In this document: one piece after another, positions 43,662 through 53,600 of the stretch
Numbering within the stretch: position 1 is the first letter of the stretch
Layout: the number at the start of each line of letters is the position of its first letter
Source of the DNA: Sphingopyxis alaskensis RB2256
Lineage (GTDB): Bacteria > Pseudomonadota > Alphaproteobacteria > Sphingomonadales > Sphingomonadaceae
Reading direction: 5' to 3'
Length of the DNA stretch: 64,000 nucleotides
Assembly (NCBI RefSeq): GCF_000013985.1
Contig: NC_008048.1
Span: 434,001 to 498,000, forward strand
Position numbers and translations under genes: made by a program
The notes under the pieces: generated by a model
The model's input: the letters and a program-made list of their open reading frames with translations, nothing else
What the model was told of the DNA's origin: nothing
Database searches by the model: none

Positions 43662-46298
43662 TTGGGGGTTCGGCGTAACATCATCCGGTCGTCGCGCGAT
43701 GATTTTGCGGTGCACGAATCGCCGTTCGATTCACCCGAGTTCGTCGCGCAACTGCTGCGCGTCGCGACACTGTGGCATTATGTGCTGATCGGGCGGCTGC
43801 TGGCGTTCGCGGTCTTTTCCGTCCTGCCGGGCGTTGCCGGCTTTTTCGACCAGCCTTCGCTATGGCTGACGATGGCCAGTGGACTGATGTGCGACGCTGC
43901 GCTGACGGTGATGGGGCAGGCGATGCGCAGGCCCCGCCCCGCCCTCGCCGCCCGCGCACGGCAGGTCGCGATGCTCTCGGCGGCGCTCGTCGCGCTTGGC
44001 ACCCTGTTCAATGCGGCGGCGATGTTCGCGGCGATCGCGATGCCCGACGGCGGCCGCCATTTCGATGCCTTTACGGCGATCCAGATCGGGTCGTTGCTCG
44101 TCGCCGCCTCGGCCGTGTCGATCGTCCGGCCGCTCTTCTTCAGCTTTTCCGGGGCGGTGGCTTTCGGCGGGGCACTCGGGGTCGCATCCTGGCCCTTTGC
44201 GCTGGCAGGCGCGGTCTTTCTTGCGCTGCTCATCGTGATGATGCGCGAGGATGTCCGCCACCAGCGGCGTGCGACTGCGGCGGCGCGCCGCGCGATCAGC
44301 GAGCAGCAGCGCGCGCTCAACCTGATGCGCGATTTTGAACGCGCCGGACGTGGCTGGTTCTGGGAGACAGATCGTGACGGCCAGCTCGTCTATATCTCGC
44401 CGACGGTTGCGGCGCGGCTCGGGCGCCCGCTCGCCGAGCTGATCGGGCGGCCCTTTACGGACATCATTCGCAAACGCATCGGCAATGACGAAAGCGAAGA
44501 GCGGACGCTGGGGTTCAGCCTGTCGTCGCGCACGCCGTTCAAGGAGCTGACGGTGCAGGCGGCGGCTCCGGGCGAGGAGCGCTGGTGGTCGATATCGGGT
44601 CATCCGATCAGCAATGCTCTTGGCCATTTTCAGGGATTTCGCGGCAGCGGCACCGACCTGACCGACCAGAAACGGTCAGAGCGCGAGATCAACCAGCTCG
44701 CGCGCTATGACACGCTCACGGGCCTTGCCAACCGGCGTCACATAACCGACCTGCTCGAGCGTGCGCTTCGCACGCATATCGGTCAGCCGCAGCCTTGTGC
44801 GCTGCTGCTGATGGACCTTGACCGGTTCAAGGCGGTGAACGACACGCTCGGCCACCCGGTCGGCGACCAGCTGTTGCAGCAGGTCGCAGGGCGGCTGACG
44901 CAGATCGTCGGCGACAAGGGACAGGTCGGTCGCCTGGGCGGCGACGAGTTCCAGATCGTGCTGCCGCAGCTGAACCACCCCGAAAAGATCGCCGGCATCG
45001 CCAACGCGATCATCCTGAGCCTCGCCAAACCCTTTGCCATCGAGGGCGAACAGGTACGGATCGGTTCGTCGATCGGCATCGCGGTGTCGGACGGCGAGGG
45101 GGTGAGTGCGTCGGCGCTGGTGCGCAACGCCGACCTTGCGCTCTATGCCGCCAAGGACGCGGGGCGGGGCGTATATCGCTTCTATGCCGACGCGATGCAC
45201 AATCAGGCGAGCGAGCGCAAGGCGATCGAGGATGCGCTGCGCGACGCGCTGGCGAAGGACGAGTTGCGGCTTCTCTATCAGCCAATCGTCGATGTCGCGA
45301 CCGAACGGATTTCGGGGTTCGAGGCGCTGATCCGCTGGAACCATGCGACCGCAGGAACGATCAGTCCCGAAAAGTTCATCCCGATCGCCGAAGAATCGAA
45401 CCTGATTGTCCCGATCGGCGAATGGATCATCCGTACCGCCTGCGCGGCGATCGCGACGCTGGGATCCGGCTATCGGGTCGCGGTCAATGTCTCGCCGCGC
45501 CAGTTCGCGAACGAGGCGCTGCCCGCCACGATCCTGAGCGCGGTGTCGGGCGCCGGCATTCGCCCCGAACAGCTGGAGCTTGAGATTACCGAAGGTGTCT
45601 TCCTCGATGAAAGCGCCGAAAATCTGGCGATGTTCCGGAAGCTGAAACGCACCGGCGTTCGCCTTGCGCTTGACGATTTCGGCACCGGCTATTCGGCGCT
45701 CGGCTATCTGAAGAAGGCGCCGTTCGACAAGATCAAGATCGACCAGAGCTTCGTTCTTGGAGCCGCGGACAAGAGCAGCATGAACGCTGCGATCATCGCG
45801 TCGATCGTCGGGCTGGCCAGCGCGCTCGACATGGAAACAACCGCCGAGGGGGTCGAAACGCACGACGATCTCGCGCTGGTCCGCAGCCTCGGGTGCAGTC
45901 ACGTCCAGGGTTATATCTATGGCCAGCCGATGCAGTTGGCCGAAGTGGTCGGGTTGCTGCGCGCCGGCGGCGGGCGGGTCGAAGCCAGGGGATACCGAAG
46001 CGCGCGCGCGCCGCGGCTCACCGTTTTTCGTACGATCCACGTCGACAGTGGCGGCTATCGCTATGAAGCGATCCTGCGCAACATCGCGCCAGGCGGCGCG
46101 CTGGTCGAGGGGCTGTGGAACGTCCCACCGGGAACCCGACTGACGCTGGAGTTCGGCCGGGGTCTCCGCGTCGACGCCGAGGCGCGATGGTCGGCGGATA
46201 ACCGAACCGGGGTCCAGTTCTCCGCCGCGGTTGATATCGAAGAGCTGATCGGCGCACGCGTCGCGCCACCGCGGGGTCGCCCGCGCCGCGCCGCGTAA
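43662..46298 (+). CDS. Membrane PAS-GGDEF-EAL-PilZ cyclic-di-GMP protein
   Basis: Protein of 878 residues. Residues 30-195 hold about five membrane segments. A PAS domain follows (GWFWETDRDGQLVYISPTVAARLG). The GGDEF domain has an intact motif at 426-430 with DLDRFKAVNDTLGH. The EAL domain has EAL at 554-556 and DDFGTGYS. The last 95 residues (RAPRLTVFRTIHV then ILRNIAPGGALVEG) resemble a PilZ domain, though its RxxxR is weak. It can in principle make, break and sense c-di-GMP. Alternative starts exist near 43662; this one is uncertain by a few codons. Confidence 0.9.
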   Translation: MGVRRNIIRSSRDDFAVHESPFDSPEFVAQLLRVATLWHYVLIGRLLAFAVFSVLPGVAGFFDQPSLWLTMASGLMCDAALTVMGQAMRRPRPALAARARQVAMLSAALVALGTLFNAAAMFAAIAMPDGGRHFDAFTAIQIGSLLVAASAVSIVRPLFFSFSGAVAFGGALGVASWPFALAGAVFLALLIVMMREDVRHQRRATAAARRAISEQQRALNLMRDFERAGRGWFWETDRDGQLVYISPTVAARLGRPLAELIGRPFTDIIRKRIGNDESEERTLGFSLSSRTPFKELTVQAAAPGEERWWSISGHPISNALGHFQGFRGSGTDLTDQKRSEREINQLARYDTLTGLANRRHITDLLERALRTHIGQPQPCALLLMDLDRFKAVNDTLGHPVGDQLLQQVAGRLTQIVGDKGQVGRLGGDEFQIVLPQLNHPEKIAGIANAIILSLAKPFAIEGEQVRIGSSIGIAVSDGEGVSASALVRNADLALYAAKDAGRGVYRFYADAMHNQASERKAIEDALRDALAKDELRLLYQPIVDVATERISGFEALIRWNHATAGTISPEKFIPIAEESNLIVPIGEWIIRTACAAIATLGSGYRVAVNVSPRQFANEALPATILSAVSGAGIRPEQLELEITEGVFLDESAENLAMFRKLKRTGVRLALDDFGTGYSALGYLKKAPFDKIKIDQSFVLGAADKSSMNAAIIASIVGLASALDMETTAEGVETHDDLALVRSLGCSHVQGYIYGQPMQLAEVVGLLRAGGGRVEARGYRSARAPRLTVFRTIHVDSGGYRYEAILRNIAPGGALVEGLWNVPPGTRLTLEFGRGLRVDAEARWSADNRTGVQFSAAVDIEELIGARVAPPRGRPRRAA

Positions 46299-46513
46299 CG
46301 CGAGCCGGTTCGGCGCGACGGTGGCGCGGGCGATCCGGAAACAAAGGCGGTCGCGGCGATTGTCATGGCCGTCCGGCTTCCTATCTATATTTTGTCGATG
46401 ACGCCGCCCGGCATCGCACTTGCGGCGCGCCGCGTCGGCTGACGCGGCGAATTGCCCTGCCGTGGGGCAGGGTGTAGGGGGGCGCCACGGCCAGGCCATA
46501 TAAGGATAACGCC

Positions 46514-47503
46514 ATGACTGCCCCCATCCGCGACTCGCTCTCGGGCCTCGACCTGCGCGCCGAAATCGACCGCCTCCGCAAGGAGCGCAACGCCGTCATC
46601 CTCGCGCATTATTACCAGAAGCCCGAGATTCAGGATCTCGCCGATTTCGTGGGCGATTCGCTCGAACTGTCGCGCAAGGCGGCCGAAACCGACGCCGAAG
46701 TGATCGCCTTTTGCGGTGTCAAGTTCATGGCCGAAACCGCGAAGATACTGAGCCCCGAAAAGATCGTCATCCTGCCCGACATGGACGCGGGATGCAGCCT
46801 CGAGGACAGCTGCCCGCCCGAACAGTTCAAGCGTTTCCGCGAAAAGCATCCCGATCATATTGCGCTCACCTACATCAACTGCTCGGCGGCAGTGAAAGCC
46901 TTGAGCGACATCATCGTCACCTCGTCGAGCGCCGAGACGATCATCAGCCAGATCCCACCCGAACAGAAGATCATTTTTGGCCCCGACCGCCACCTTGGCG
47001 GCTATATGAACCGCAAGTTCGGGCGTGACATGCTGCTGTGGCCCGGCGTGTGCATCGTCCACGAGGCGTTCAGCGAGACCGAGCTTCTGAAGCTGAAGGC
47101 GCAGTATCCCGGCGCGCCGGTCGCGGCGCACCCCGAATGTCCGCCGCACATCGTCGAGCATGCCGATTATGTCGGGTCGACCAGCGGCATCCTGCAATTC
47201 GCGAAGAGTTTCAAGGGCGACACGCTGATCGTCGCGACCGAGCCGCACATCATTCACCAGATGGAGCTGGCGCTGCCCGAAAAGACTTTCATCGGCGCGC
47301 CGGGCGCCGACGGCAACTGCAACTGCAACATCTGCCCCTATATGGCGCTCAATACGATGGAGAAGCTCTACATCGCGCTGCGCGACCTTCAGCCGCGGAT
47401 CGAGATGGACGAGGAGCTTCGCCTCGCGGCGCGCAAAAGCCTCGACCGGATGTTGGAGATGGCGTCGGGGACGGTCGGCAAGGGCGATCTGGGGCGGGCG
47501 TGA
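46514..47503 (+). CDS. nadA: Quinolinate synthase A
   Basis: Protein of 329 residues with AHYYQKPEIQDLADFVGDSL, FCGVKFMAETAKIL, YINCSAAVKA and the C-terminal GADGNCNCNICPYM. Cysteines in these segments are expected to bind the [4Fe-4S] cluster. It condenses iminoaspartate and dihydroxyacetone phosphate to quinolinate in NAD biosynthesis. No nadB or nadC adjoins it. A Shine-Dalgarno-like AAGGA lies 9-13 bases upstream. Confidence 0.97.
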   Translation: MTAPIRDSLSGLDLRAEIDRLRKERNAVILAHYYQKPEIQDLADFVGDSLELSRKAAETDAEVIAFCGVKFMAETAKILSPEKIVILPDMDAGCSLEDSCPPEQFKRFREKHPDHIALTYINCSAAVKALSDIIVTSSSAETIISQIPPEQKIIFGPDRHLGGYMNRKFGRDMLLWPGVCIVHEAFSETELLKLKAQYPGAPVAAHPECPPHIVEHADYVGSTSGILQFAKSFKGDTLIVATEPHIIHQMELALPEKTFIGAPGADGNCNCNICPYMALNTMEKLYIALRDLQPRIEMDEELRLAARKSLDRMLEMASGTVGKGDLGRA

Positions 47504-48464
47504 GTCGCGACTCGGTCGGGTGATTCGACCGATCCAAAGATCGAGTCGAAGCGCTTTGGCGGGAAACCCGAGTCCAAAAATGCTGCACCCTTGTTACAAA
47601 AATGCTGCACCGAATCCGCTTGTTGCTAATGCCGGACTTATCCACAAGCGCGGGCCTTTAGGGCGCCATTTTCGCGCTTTTTTAGTTGGCGTCGAAAAGC
47701 GTTCGTGACAGCTTCCAATCATCGGACGACAGAGACGTCGGACCGCCGGGACATCAAGGGTGGTTGCAAGACTAGCCGGACGAGAACGGACGGGTTTGAC
47801 GAGGAAAGCGACCGATGGTTCGATCACGGAACGCTGCGATTCCCACGAGTTGAAGCGAACCCGATCGGGCAATTGAAAGGCAGTCCATCGCTTTTGAAGC
47901 GCAGCTGTTTCGGCAGAAGCGCGGGACGAGATGATGAAGGGCCTTTCAGGTGAGGCCGGCCCCCGAAAGGGGGCCGACCAAACCATCGCCGGATTGTTCC
48001 GGCGTGCGTCGCAACGATCGTTTTGCGGGCTGCCGATCGAAAGAGAAGCGGACCGGGATGAAGCGGGGCGAGGCGCACGGGACAGGACCGGTTAGTGGGG
48101 GTTGGCAGCGATGCCGGCCCCCATTTCGTATGCGCGCCGTCCGCGGTGAACGCGAACGCGGCCTCGGCACGCCGCCGACAGGCCTGGCCGAACCTGCCGA
48201 TCCACCTTTTATTTTCGCGCCTGTGAGATTCGTCACGCCGCGGTCAAATCGGGCTGTTTAGAGCCGCTTCTGCGACCCGGAGACGTTCCCGTTCAGGAAC
48301 CGATCCCCCTTTCCCGGCCGCGTCCCCGACGGGCCGGCCGGGAACCTTTCCGATCCATTCGGCATTGTTCGAGCATCGCCAAGGCGAGGCTTCGCTGCGG
48401 CGGAGCGTTCCAGCAAGGGCCGGAGCCGATCGGCGCCCCGGTCGGTCCAGGGAAGGGATATATC
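47504..48464. other. 961-bp non-coding region with DnaA box and phased repeats
   Basis: No frame here has convincing coding features. It contains AAAAATGCTGCACC twice in direct orientation with a 22-base period (47576-47589 and 47598-47611), a perfect consensus DnaA box TTATCCACA (47638-47646), and a strong hairpin GGCCCCC-GAAA-GGGGGCC (47958-47975) without a T-run. It may hold a small RNA, regulatory sites or a replication-linked locus; which of these is unresolved. Confidence 0.5.
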
Positions 48465-48731
48465 ATGGTGGGTTTGATCGTTACGTTGATCGTCGGCGGT
48501 ATCATCGGTTGGCTGGCGAGCATCGTCATGCGGACCGACGCGCAGCAGGGCATTATCCTCAACATCGTCGTCGGCGTCGTCGGCGCCTTTCTCGGCAATT
48601 TCCTCGGCAGCTTTTTCGGCATGGGGGCCAGCCTCGACAGTTTCAGCCCGATCGGGCTGCTCTGGGCGTTTATCGGTGCGATCGTCCTCCTTGGCGTCAT
48701 CAACCTGATTCGCCGCGGCAGCGTGCGCTGA
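48465..48731 (+). CDS. GlsB/YeaQ/YmgE-family small membrane protein
   Basis: Protein of 88 residues with three hydrophobic segments and the family pattern GGIIGWLASIVMRTDAQQGIILNIVVGVVGAFLG. It belongs to the transglycosylase-associated (GlsB/YmgE) stress-linked family. A close paralogue follows 123 bases later. An AGGGA Shine-Dalgarno lies about 10 bases upstream. Confidence 0.92.
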   Translation: MVGLIVTLIVGGIIGWLASIVMRTDAQQGIILNIVVGVVGAFLGNFLGSFFGMGASLDSFSPIGLLWAFIGAIVLLGVINLIRRGSVR

Positions 48732-48854
48732 ACCGGATGGCGAGCGAGCGCCGACCCGCACGCTCGCCATTCCGCTAGGCGATTTCAGATATGTGCGTTA
48801 CCAATAACAGGGTGCCCGCACAGTCGGGCGATCACAGATCGTAGGGGGTTATTC

Positions 48855-49127
48855 ATGCTTACCTGGATTATCGCAATCGTCATGGGCGGCATCATCGGCT
48901 GGCTGGCCAGCATCGTGATGCGCACCGACGCCCAGCAGGGCATCTTCCTCAACATCGTCGTCGGCTGCGTCGGTTCGATCCTCGGCCGCTTCCTGTTCGG
49001 CCGCTTCCTTGGCGGCGGCCACCTGCGCGGCGACGCATTCGATCCGATGACCCTGCTCACCGCTTTTATCGGCGCGGTGATCCTGCTTGCGATCGTCAAC
49101 CTGGTCCGGCGCGGCCGCGTGCGCTGA
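48855..49127 (+). CDS. GlsB/YeaQ/YmgE-family small membrane protein, paralogue
   Basis: Protein of 90 residues, very similar to the preceding gene product (identical WLASIVMRTDAQQGI segment) but diverged in the loop (GRFLFGRFLGGGHLRGDAFD). Probably a tandem duplicate with its own start signals (GTAGGGGG upstream). Its exact role is unknown; the family is linked to stress. Confidence 0.92.
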   Translation: MLTWIIAIVMGGIIGWLASIVMRTDAQQGIFLNIVVGCVGSILGRFLFGRFLGGGHLRGDAFDPMTLLTAFIGAVILLAIVNLVRRGRVR

Positions 49128-49414
49128 TCGCCCCGGCACGGCCGACCGCGTGTCGGCCGGACGGAAAGAGGGTGGCCGCCCATGGGGCGCGCCGCCCTTT
49201 TTCGCGCGCGCAACCTCTGGAAATCATGGACGGATCGCATTATGCACCGCCGGCCCGAGCGCAGGCGGGGCGGCGAAGTATCCCTCTTGCAAGCGGTGAT
49301 TTAATTAGGTAATACACCTCGGAAGGGTTTTGGTCCTGCCACGCGGGACTTTGCGGACAGGCGCGCCTGCGTCCGCCGCACCGATGCCGTGTGATGCCAG
49401 GGAGGGATTTCGGC

Positions 49415-50608
49415 GTGAACTACGAGCGGAAAGTGGATTCGATGGACAGCCTGGCGGGGACGCAAAGCTTTTATGAAGAGGCCGACGACAGTCGCCGCAA
49501 GCGCACCCGGCTGATCGTCGCGGTCGTTTTGATCGTGCTGGCGCTCGCTGCGGCCTATTATGCCTTTTCCAGCGGTCGGGGCGCGGCCGATGCCGGGGGT
49601 GGCGAAGAGGCCACGGTTCCGAACATCACCGTCGTCATTCCCGGCCGCGTGTCGGTCGAGGCGGTGATTACCACCAACGGCACAATCGCGGCGCGGCGCG
49701 AGATGCCGGTCGGCGTCGCGGGCGAGGGCGGGCAGGTCGAGCGCGTGCTCGTCGAGCCCGGCCAGTGGGTCGACGCGGGGCAGACGCTCGCGGTGATCGA
49801 CCGGTCGGTGCAGTCGCAGCAGGCGGCGAGCCTCGCGGCGCAGATCCGCGTCGCGCAGGCCGACGCCAATCTGGCGCAGGCCGAACTCGAACGCGCCGAA
49901 GCCCTTGTTTCGCGCGGTTTCATTTCAAAGGCCGACATGGACCGCAAGCGCGCGACGCGCGATGCGGCCAATGCACGCGTCCGCGTCGCGCAGGCGCAAT
50001 ATGCCGAAGCCAGGGCGCGCAACGCGCGGCTCAACATCGTCGCTCCCGCCGCGGGGCTGGTGCTGACGCGGCAGGTCGAACCCGGCCAGATCGTCGGCGC
50101 GGGCAGCGGCGTGTTGTTCCGCATGGCGCGCGGCGGCGAGATGGAGATGCTGGCGCAGATGGCCGAAGCCGATCTGGCCCGCGTGCGCGTCGGCACACGC
50201 GCGACGGTGACGCCGGTTGGCACCGACGTCGAGATTCCGGGGCAGGTGTGGCAGGTGTCGCCGGTCATCAACATGGACACGCGCCAGGGCATGGTGCGGA
50301 TCGCCATTCCCTATTCGTCGGTGCTGCGTCCCGGCGGCTTTGCCGACGCGCGCCTCGTGTCGGGCACGGCCGAGCTGCCGTTGCTGCCCGAAAGCGCGGT
50401 GCAGAGCGGACCCGAGGGCAATTATGTGCTGATCGTCGGCAAGGACAACAAGATCGAGCGCAAGCCCGTCAAGGTCGGCACGGTCAGCGACGCGGGCGTG
50501 TCGATCGCGTCGGGGCTCACCGGCAACGAACGGGTGGTGACGCTCGCCGGCGCCTTCCTCAACGTCGGCGACACGGTGAAGCCGGTGCTGCAGAAATCAT
50601 CGCAATAA
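49415..50608 (+). CDS. RND efflux periplasmic adaptor (HlyD/MFP family)
   Basis: Protein of 397 residues from a GTG at 49415 with GGAGGG about eight bases upstream; an ATG at 49442 is the alternative. One N-terminal membrane anchor (TRLIVAVVLIVLALAAAYYAF) is followed by a lipoyl half-motif (GQVERVLVEPGQWVDAGQTLAVID), an alpha-hairpin (residues 140-205), the second lipoyl half and beta-barrel domains. It links the inner-membrane pump encoded next to an outer-membrane channel that is not in the window. Confidence 0.93.
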   Translation: MNYERKVDSMDSLAGTQSFYEEADDSRRKRTRLIVAVVLIVLALAAAYYAFSSGRGAADAGGGEEATVPNITVVIPGRVSVEAVITTNGTIAARREMPVGVAGEGGQVERVLVEPGQWVDAGQTLAVIDRSVQSQQAASLAAQIRVAQADANLAQAELERAEALVSRGFISKADMDRKRATRDAANARVRVAQAQYAEARARNARLNIVAPAAGLVLTRQVEPGQIVGAGSGVLFRMARGGEMEMLAQMAEADLARVRVGTRATVTPVGTDVEIPGQVWQVSPVINMDTRQGMVRIAIPYSSVLRPGGFADARLVSGTAELPLLPESAVQSGPEGNYVLIVGKDNKIERKPVKVGTVSDAGVSIASGLTGNERVVTLAGAFLNVGDTVKPVLQKSSQ

Positions 50609-50649
50609 TCGCCTCATCGGCATCGCATTTGCGCAAGGACGCCTGAGTC

Positions 50650-53600
50650 ATGAGTTTCCGCAACATTTCCGCCTGGTGCATCCGCAACCCGGTGCCGCCG
50701 ATCGTCCTGTTCGTGCTGTTGCTGCTCGCGGGGCTGGTCAGCTTCAACCGGATGGACGTCAACGACAATCCCGACGTCGAGTTCCCTGCCGTTCGCGTTG
50801 TCGTCTCGCAACCTGGCGCGGCGCCGACCGAGCTGGAAACGCAGGTCACGCAGCGCGTCGAGGCCGCGGTTCGCGGGGTGAGCGGCGTCGATGAAATGTC
50901 TTCCTACGTCAATGAAGGCAGTAGCATAACAAATGTGCAGTTCGCGATCGGGACACCGATCGACCGCGCCTATAACGACGTCAACCAGGCCATCTCGCAG
51001 ATCCGCAGCGACCTGCCCGACGGGATTCTGGAGCCGCAGGTCGTGCGCGTCGACATTGCCGGCGGCCCGATCACCTATTTCGCGGTCGAGGCGACCGACA
51101 TGACGCTCGAGCAGCTGTCGTGGTTCGTCGACAATACGGTCGCGAAGGAATTGCTGTCGATCCCCGGCATGAGCCAGGTGCGCCGGTCGGGCGGCGTCGA
51201 CCGCGAGATTCGCGTCATCCTCGACCCCGCGCGGATGCAAAGCTATGGCCTGACCGCGAGCCAGGTGAACCAGCAGTTGCGGCAGGTGAACGTCAACGCC
51301 GCGGGCGGGCGCACCGAAATCGCCGGCAGCGAACAGGCGGTGCGCGTGCTCGGCAATGCCGGCAGCGCCTTCCAGCTCGGTGAAACGCGCATCGCCATCG
51401 GGAACGGCCGCACGATCCGCCTCGCCGATGTGGCGAAGGTCACCGACGGCTATGCCGAGCAGCGCAACCTGGCGAAGATCGGGGGGCGCCAGGTGCTCAG
51501 CTTCTCGATCGAAAAGGCGAAGGGCGCGTCGGACGTCACCGTCCATGACGAGACGATGAAGAAGCTGGAGCAGATCAAGAAGGCGAACCCCAAGGTCGAC
51601 TTCACGATCCTGTTCACGCGCACCGAATATACCAAGGAACAATATCGCAGCTCGATGCTCGCGATGATCGAGGGTGCAGTGCTCGCGGTCGTCGTCGTGT
51701 TCCTGTTCCTGCGCGACTGGCGTGCGACGCTGATCAGCGCGCTGGCGATCCCGCTGTCGGCGATCCCGACCTTCTGGTTCATGGAGATGATGGGCTTTTC
51801 GCTGAACGGCCTGTCGCTGCTCGCCTTGAGCCTTGTCGCGGGCGTGCTCGTCGACGACGCGATCGTCGAGATCGAGAATATCGTCCGGCACATGCGCATG
51901 GGCAAGACCGCCTATCAGGCGTCGATCGACGCCGCCGACGAAATCGGCCTGGCGGTCGTCGCGACGACGATGTCGATCGTCGCGGTGTTCCTGCCCGTCG
52001 CGCTGATGCCCGGCGTGTCGGGGCAGTTCTTCATCCAGTTCGGCATGACCGTCGTGTTCGCGGTGCTGATGAGCCTGGCCGTCGCGCGCATGATCACGCC
52101 GATGATCGCCGCCTATTTCCTGTCGGCGCAGGGCGAGCAGGATCATGCCAACGGACCGTGGATCGACCGCTATGAACGGCTGCTGAGCTGGACGCTGGAC
52201 AGTTCGAAGCAGAAGGTCGTGAAGGCGCGGTACGAGGCGTTTCCGACGCGGCTGATCTATTTTCTGGTGCCCGCCATCGTCGCGGGGCTGGCCGTCGCCG
52301 GTCTGACCTTTCAATATTTCCAGCCGGTGCCCGCCGGACAGGATGCGCCCAATCCGGCGCTGCATTTCCTGCTGATGACGCCGCTTTCGGCGATCGTCGC
52401 ATTCCTTGTGTCCAGTCTGTTGATGATCCTGGGCGGCGCGCTCGCCTATGCCGCGGGGATGCGCCGCTTTGCCCTCACCAACTGGGCCAAGTTCATGCTC
52501 CAGCGCGCTTACGCGCGGCTGTTCGACCATCGCGTGTGGATCGTCGGCATCGGCGTCGCGGCGTTCATCTCGAGCCTTGTCCTGTTCGGCATCCTGCCGC
52601 AGCAGTTCCAGCCGACGACGAACAGCGATTACAGCCAGATCCGTTACGAGCTGCCGCCGGGATCGACGCTGGCGCAGAGCGAAACGATCGCCGACCAGAT
52701 CAACGCGATCCTGCGTGACGATCCGGTCGTCGAGAACGCATTTTATGATGTTGAGGTCGGTGGCGGCAACGCCTTCCTGACGCTCAAGAAGGACCGCCCG
52801 GTCACGAGTGTCGAATGGGAACGCAGCCTGCAACCGAAGATGGCGGCAATCCCCGACGCGCGCGTCAATTTTCAGAGCCAGTCGGGCGGCTTTTCGGGCC
52901 GCGACATCACCTTCGTCATCGGCGGCGACGATCCGGTCGCGCTCGAACGCCATGCGCGCCAGATCGTCAAGGAGATGGAAGGGCTGAAGGAATTGCGCGC
53001 GCCGCGCATCGAGGGTGATATTCCGCGCCCCGAAATCATCGTCAATCCGCGCATGGACCTCGCCGCCGAACTCGGCGTGACGACCGCGGCGCTCAGCCAG
53101 ACGATCCGTATCGCGACCTTGGGCGATATCGACCAGAATGCGGCGAAATTCTCGCTCTCCGACCGCCAGATCCCGATCCGCGTGCTGCTCTCCGAAGATT
53201 CGCGGCGCAGCCTCGCCACGATCGAGAACCTGCCCGTGCCGACCTCGCGCGGGACGACGGTGCCGCTGAAGGCCGTCGCCGAAATCGGCTTCGGCGCCGG
53301 GCCGACCGAACTGCGGCGCTATAACCAGACGCGGCGTATCGTGATCGGCGCCGACCTTGCACCGGGACTGGTCACGGGCGACGCGCAGAAAAAGATCGAC
53401 GCGCTGCCGTCGATCAAGACCATGCCGCAGGGCATCCGCAAGGTTGTTCAGGGCGACGCCAAGTGGCAGGCCGAAATGTTGACCAATTTCATGATCGCGG
53501 TCGTATCGGGCCTGCTCCTCGTCTTTGCGACGCTGGTGCTGCTCTATCGCCGCTTCCTGTCGCCGCTGGTCAACATGTCGTCGCTGCTGCTGGCGCCGCT

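Noticed and set aside
47638..47646. Chromosomal origin of replication
   Set aside because: Only one consensus DnaA box and none of the usual origin neighbours (dnaA, hemE, parAB); kept only as a point to check.
47954..47977. Rho-independent terminator
   Set aside because: Strong hairpin but no following T-run and no gene directly upstream.
47594..47986. 130-residue minus-strand frame in the non-coding region
   Set aside because: No motif, no clear Shine-Dalgarno, composition unlike neighbouring genes.
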